Below, piece after piece: positions 61,401 through 64,000 of a stretch of 64,000 nt of DNA (the first letter of the stretch is position 1; each line of letters opens with the position of its first letter). A program made the translations under genes and the position numbers. The stretch lies in NCBI GenBank assembly GCA_016933275.1, contig JAFGBI010000379.1:1-64000 (forward strand), read 5' to 3'. Under the pieces are notes generated by a model. The model was not told the origin of the DNA. It did not search any database and saw only the letters and a program-made list of their open reading frames with translations. This DNA is from Polyangiaceae bacterium. GTDB taxonomy: Bacteria; Myxococcota_A; Polyangia; Polyangiales; Polyangiaceae.

Positions 61401-63727
61401 CGTCCCGCCTTGGCGAGCAAGCGATCGAGGCTGCGGAGGGCGTCGAGGTGGTCAGGATCCGCATCGAGGACTACGTCGTAGCGCCGGATCGCCTCGCCGT
61501 CGTCCTTGAGTCGGTCCTCGAAGATCTCGGCGATGCGGCAGAGGGTGCGCCGTCGCTCCTCGCCGTGTTCGGCTTCCGCACGACGCTCGAGGATCTTGAC
61601 GACTCCTTCGTGGTCGTTGGTCCGGTCGTAGATGCGACCGAGGGCCTCGCTCGCGCGCGCGTGGCCCGGGTCCTCGCGGAGGATCCCCTCGTAGAGGTCG
61701 CGGGCGCCACCGGTGTCATTGAGTTGGACCTCGAGGATCTCGGCGGCCTCGGCTCGCAGGTCGCGCGCGAGCGCTGGGGTCGCGGCCGCGTCCGCGCGCG
61801 TGGTGAGCACCATGCCGAGCTCCGGCCACTGCTGTGCCTTGCGGTAGATCTGGGTGAGGCCCCTCAGGGCGGCGTCGTTCGAGGGCTCGTGCTCGAGGAT
61901 CGCCTGGTACACCGGGAGGGCGAGGTCGGGCCGTTTGACATGGGTGAGGTACCAGTCGGCCATGCGGGAGTAGAGCAGGTTCTTGGACTCCTGATCCAGC
62001 GTCTCGCTCATCGTCGCCGTCATGCAGGCGCTGAGGACATCGCTCCATTTGGTCTCCTCGGTGCCGGCGAGGGTCTCGATTTCGCCGGCGCACTCGTCGT
62101 TCCGCGGATCCTCGCAATAGGCCTGCGTGAACGCCACCAGCGCCTGCTCTCGGTCGTCGAGCTCCTTGACGTAGAGGCGCCCAATCTCGGCCAGGGCGCG
62201 TGCTCGCTCACCACGATTCTGGGCGCGATCGCTTTGGTCGAGGAGCATTTCGACCAGTTCCTCGAACTTGCCCAGGCGTCGGCGCAGGGATTCCAGCGCG
62301 ACCCGTGTGGGGCCGTCGTTGGGGTCGAGGGCAAGCGCGGCTAGGTAGGCGGGTTCGGCGGCGATCGGCTCACGAGCCGCCTCGTACATGCGCGCGGCAC
62401 GGAAGAGCAGCCGCTGCTTGGCTTCGCGCTGCGGCGGGTCGGCGCCATCACCGATCTGGTCGGCGGCCATCTGCAGCGCCTCGGCGACGCGACTCGCGTC
62501 AGCACCCGCATCGACCGCGGCCTCGAGGGCCACCGCATGGTCGAGGACGGTCGGGTCCGCGAGGAGCTGATCCACGCGCTCGTCGAATTCGGCGTCGGAG
62601 ATCTGAGATTCGGTGCGGGTTCCCGTCCGGCCGAGCTGCTCGAACTCGTCGAGGACGTCGGTAGCGTCCGCCGGACGATCCGCCGGGTCCTTGGCCAGGA
62701 GCCGGAGGAGGAACTCGTCGATCTCGTGAGGGATCCAGCCTCGCGGCGCCACCGTGCTCGGCGTGGCGGGGGCGTTGGAGAGGTGTCCCACCGCGGCGGC
62801 GACCCCGCCCTCCGCTCCAAACGGGGGGACTCCGCTCAAGAGCTCGTAGGCGAGGGCACCGAAGGCATAGACGTCACTCGTCGGTGTGGCCTCGCGACCA
62901 CGCAGCTGCTCGGGCGCAACGGTATCGGGGTGGGCAACGAGCCAGGGGAGCTCCCGGTCCCCCCGATCGGCAGCGATCGCGCGACCGAGGAGCAGGTGCG
63001 CTCCCGCCCCGAGGAGGCGGATCCCCCCGGCGCTGTCGCCGTCGCGGGTGAGCAGCACCCCGTCGAGGCCCAGGGTGCCGTGCACGAGCTGGTGCGTGTG
63101 GAGTTCGGCCAGCGCCTCGAGCAGGGCTCTGAGGATCGGTCGGCCCTCGTTGATGTGCATGGGGCCGGCGCGTCCAAGGCGCGCCGAGAGGGTCTGACCC
63201 TCCACGTAGTCCTGGGCGAGAAGGAGGTGTCCGTTCGCGATCGTCAACCGGAGCCGCTGCGGCAGGCTCGGATGCTGGACGCAGGTGAGGAGGCGCTGCG
63301 CCACGAGGAAGCGCTGTCGTCCTCGCTGGTCGCGGGTGACCTCGGGGTGGACCACCAGCAAGCGCACCTCGGCGCCCTCGTGTCGCGCCAGGTAGGCCGT
63401 GCCGATACGGTCGGGATCGAGCCTCCGGACGACGAGGTAGCTTCCCACGGAGTCGCCGCCGTGAAGCTCCGGTTCCGGCTGCCACCTTCGCGGGAGCACC
63501 TCGGCGAGCTTGCCAGCCGCGTCACCGCGGCGGGCCATGACCGCGTCGACCAACGCGGGCAGTGCATCCTGGTCGACCGCGAAACGGGCGAGGTGCTCGG
63601 CGTAGGACGCGATGGCGGATGCGCCGCCGACGACGGTTGGGTCGAACTCCAGCAACGAGCGGCTGAGCTCGAGCAGCTGGTCAAGGTCGAATAGGCGTTC
63701 GAGCTCTGCACGAAGGAGATCGATCAC
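58415..63727 (-). CDS. Pseudokinase-TPR protein
   Basis: The 1770-residue protein starts at GTG 63727, with AGGAG 5 nt upstream. Residues 1-70 form a small helical domain that resembles effector-associated (EAD1-like) domains. Residues about 95-365 have a Hanks-kinase shape, but all catalytic positions are lost: the beta-3 lysine is Leu124 (VRLLVVHPE), HRD is HGT (216-218) and DFG is GAG (240-242). APE (271-273), D285 of the F-helix and R351 are kept. A long TPR region (about 450-1450) uses the same repeat style as the 3796-residue protein. The last ~300 residues are a separate globular region (SVVLGRAAMATEIPPQ, FIAARHLAYFRPGMYVRHLV). No signal peptide is seen. It is probably a signalling scaffold without kinase activity. 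Confidence 0.85.
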   Translation of the reverse strand: MIDLLRAELERLFDLDQLLELSRSLLEFDPTVVGGASAIASYAEHLARFAVDQDALPALVDAVMARRGDAAGKLAEVLPRRWQPEPELHGGDSVGSYLVVRRLDPDRIGTAYLARHEGAEVRLLVVHPEVTRDQRGRQRFLVAQRLLTCVQHPSLPQRLRLTIANGHLLLAQDYVEGQTLSARLGRAGPMHINEGRPILRALLEALAELHTHQLVHGTLGLDGVLLTRDGDSAGGIRLLGAGAHLLLGRAIAADRGDRELPWLVAHPDTVAPEQLRGREATPTSDVYAFGALAYELLSGVPPFGAEGGVAAAVGHLSNAPATPSTVAPRGWIPHEIDEFLLRLLAKDPADRPADATDVLDEFEQLGRTGTRTESQISDAEFDERVDQLLADPTVLDHAVALEAAVDAGADASRVAEALQMAADQIGDGADPPQREAKQRLLFRAARMYEAAREPIAAEPAYLAALALDPNDGPTRVALESLRRRLGKFEELVEMLLDQSDRAQNRGERARALAEIGRLYVKELDDREQALVAFTQAYCEDPRNDECAGEIETLAGTEETKWSDVLSACMTATMSETLDQESKNLLYSRMADWYLTHVKRPDLALPVYQAILEHEPSNDAALRGLTQIYRKAQQWPELGMVLTTRADAAATPALARDLRAEAAEILEVQLNDTGGARDLYEGILREDPGHARASEALGRIYDRTNDHEGVVKILERRAEAEHGEERRRTLCRIAEIFEDRLKDDGEAIRRYDVVLDADPDHLDALRSLDRLLAKAGRYRELLANLDRQIRLAATPRQKISLWERVAQIQDDEFLDHPAAAAAWEAILEIDGAHEGALIALPRHYRVLDRWEELVALYERHANLVEDPRRGLDLHLARGRVLLEQLASPERAMAAFEAASAIDPQHAGALEAVARVRESLGDAEAAIHAIDALAERATSPEGKTEQYLRAARLLESRGDRDSAIEYYKRALDQVPSDLHTSVALRSAYIARGDINAAIQLLDREFARTEGDATKARLAAEVAVLCRDRLKDDARAEEAAKRSLQFDPTNIDARAILGDLAFEAQRPVEASRHYEVIADRTDTLAKERATRILLRYVDALSQTGSTEKALAPMDSLLRIAPDDADALERVAQVTFEHGAPKRAVELYRDLFAQFGDEVGSHPESLYRYGESLRRTGDLEAAIRPLEEASDLDPSSATPLVSLARIYEAQSDWERVTRTKTRHLDIAEGDTRTTLLIEIGEIATEKLGDRTRAAKSYVAALEERPDDRRLLTKLMQLYSEEQDWEKLVDVVEKLAEFVDERQQKAKYLQTAAIVTSRQMRDFERALDFYRQVIELDPTNEKAIDEAIELERVSGRFESVEELLKRKVEHATAANDKPRMLAAFVALAELYENELMWIDKAIDAYEAAQTLEPQDTTRAEKLADLYASDPERYLAKAVESQIALLRQNPYRAEPYKLLRRLYTETKHADAAWCLCQGLHVLNLAEPDEERFYKRMRSDTAAPAREALTDDDWLRYLMHEDADPFLTSVFALIEPAVIGSRSRSLADLGYDPHYQVDIARHPYPMSQNLYYAAGVIGVDPPPTYQNPNDPAGLSFLHAHTPSVVLGRAAMATEIPPQAAAFIAARHLAYFRPGMYVRHLVATGTGLKAWLFAALKLISPQFPIAPELEGPVKEAYAALDAGIQGQARDHLARIVAQLIQSGGALDLKRWVAGVDLTADRVGLLVAHDLDTVIEILRASDESASAVAAEERLRQLVLFSISHPYFDLRRKLGIAVDS

Positions 63728-63882
63728 GGGTACTCCTCGGATTTGCGCCGTGCCCTGGGGCGCGGCGGCGCGCGAAGCATAGCGAAAGCGTGAGCAAACT
63801 GCAGCGCCGAGCCCCGGCCCCGATACCCGTCTGATGGCCAAATTCTGGTCCCGTCGCACGGCTTCATGGCATACCTGTCGGC

Positions 63883-64000
63883 GTGGAGCTTGGGTCCATC
63901 CTTCTGGAGCGCGTTCTCCCCATCACGGTGCTCGTCGTGGCGGTGGTGGCGGTTCCGGTGATGGCTCTTGCCCCCTCGGGCCTGGGTCGCCTGCAGAGCT
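63883..64000 (+). CDS. Partial gene, possible FtsB/DivIC-type septum protein
   Basis: A frame opens at GTG 63883 and runs off the window. It begins MELGSILLERVLPITVLVVA, a short N-terminus followed by one membrane helix, then LAPSGLGRLQS. A short cytoplasmic part, one helix and a GLxRL stretch resemble the start of FtsB/DivIC septum-formation proteins. Only 39 residues are visible, so this is a weak guess; another single-pass protein would look the same. It is divergent from the pseudokinase gene. Confidence 0.35.
   Translation, partial: MELGSILLERVLPITVLVVAVVAVPVMALAPSGLGRLQS

Noticed and set aside
59633-62344. 903-codon plus-strand frame
   Set aside because: It is antisense to the pseudokinase TPR region, with the same shadow composition and no domain pattern.
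1-64000. tRNA, rRNA, riboswitch (including a TPP riboswitch before thiD)
   Set aside because: I saw no tRNA-like or rRNA sequence. The 65 nt before thiD are too short for a TPP riboswitch and lack its conserved elements.

Overview
The window is GC-rich bacterial chromosome with long, tightly packed genes and GTG/TTG starts alongside ATG. Several features together suggest a myxobacterium-like member of the Myxococcota: a Hanks-type Ser/Thr kinase with an N-terminal DUF4388-like domain, an FHA protein beside it, a degenerate kinase fused to TPRs, an 11.4-kb TPR gene, Gly/Ala-rich lipoproteins, and a complete gspC-to-gspN type II secretion cluster. The taxonomic placement is inference; there is no rRNA or other marker here to settle it.

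Layout. 1-280: copy A of an intergenic repeat family. 286-4967 (-): a Ser/Thr kinase and an FHA/Wzz-like polysaccharide co-polymerase, overlapping by 4 nt. 5377-7880 (-): an AraC-type regulator and a class-III aminotransferase, divergent from pgi (8135-9781). 10042-13707 (+): a polytopic membrane protein, thiD and a Gly/Ala-rich lipoprotein, then repeat copy B. 13942-14805 (-): a membrane-anchored TPR protein, divergent from efp (15092). 15685-17517 (-): a lipoprotein, divergent from the 3796-residue TPR protein (17851-29241). 29352-31353 (+): a class-IV aminotransferase and a DUF4097-like lipoprotein, then repeat copy C. 31712-36402 (-): dnaX, recR, ridA and an unknown protein. 36767-43589 (+): histidine kinase, bioA, 2Fe-2S ferredoxin, a small unknown protein, asnS and an NtrC-type regulator. 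43790-58345 (+): T2SS genes gspC, D, E, F, a GspG-like extra, then G, H, I, J, K, L, M, N, mostly overlapping or a few bases apart. 58415-63727 (-): pseudokinase-TPR protein. 63883-end (+): a truncated gene start.

How the genes work together. The T2SS cluster encodes the secretin (D), inner-membrane platform (C, F, L, M, N), ATPase (E) and pseudopilins (G-K); the prepilin peptidase and a GspA/B pair are not in this window. The kinase and FHA-Wzz pair suggests control of exopolysaccharide assembly by phosphorylation. dnaX and recR form a replication/repair group without the usual ybaB between them.

The least ordinary signal is the intergenic repeat. Three copies share a 110-bp cassette with a 21-bp inverted repeat around an 11-nt loop, nested inside 13-bp terminal inverted repeats. 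The cassette occurs in both orientations relative to a neighbouring ~165-bp module, and 34-bp end sequences are inverted between copies. All copies lie at gene 3' ends. Other points of interest are the pseudokinase that has lost its catalytic residues, and the GspG-like protein without a prepilin cleavage motif.
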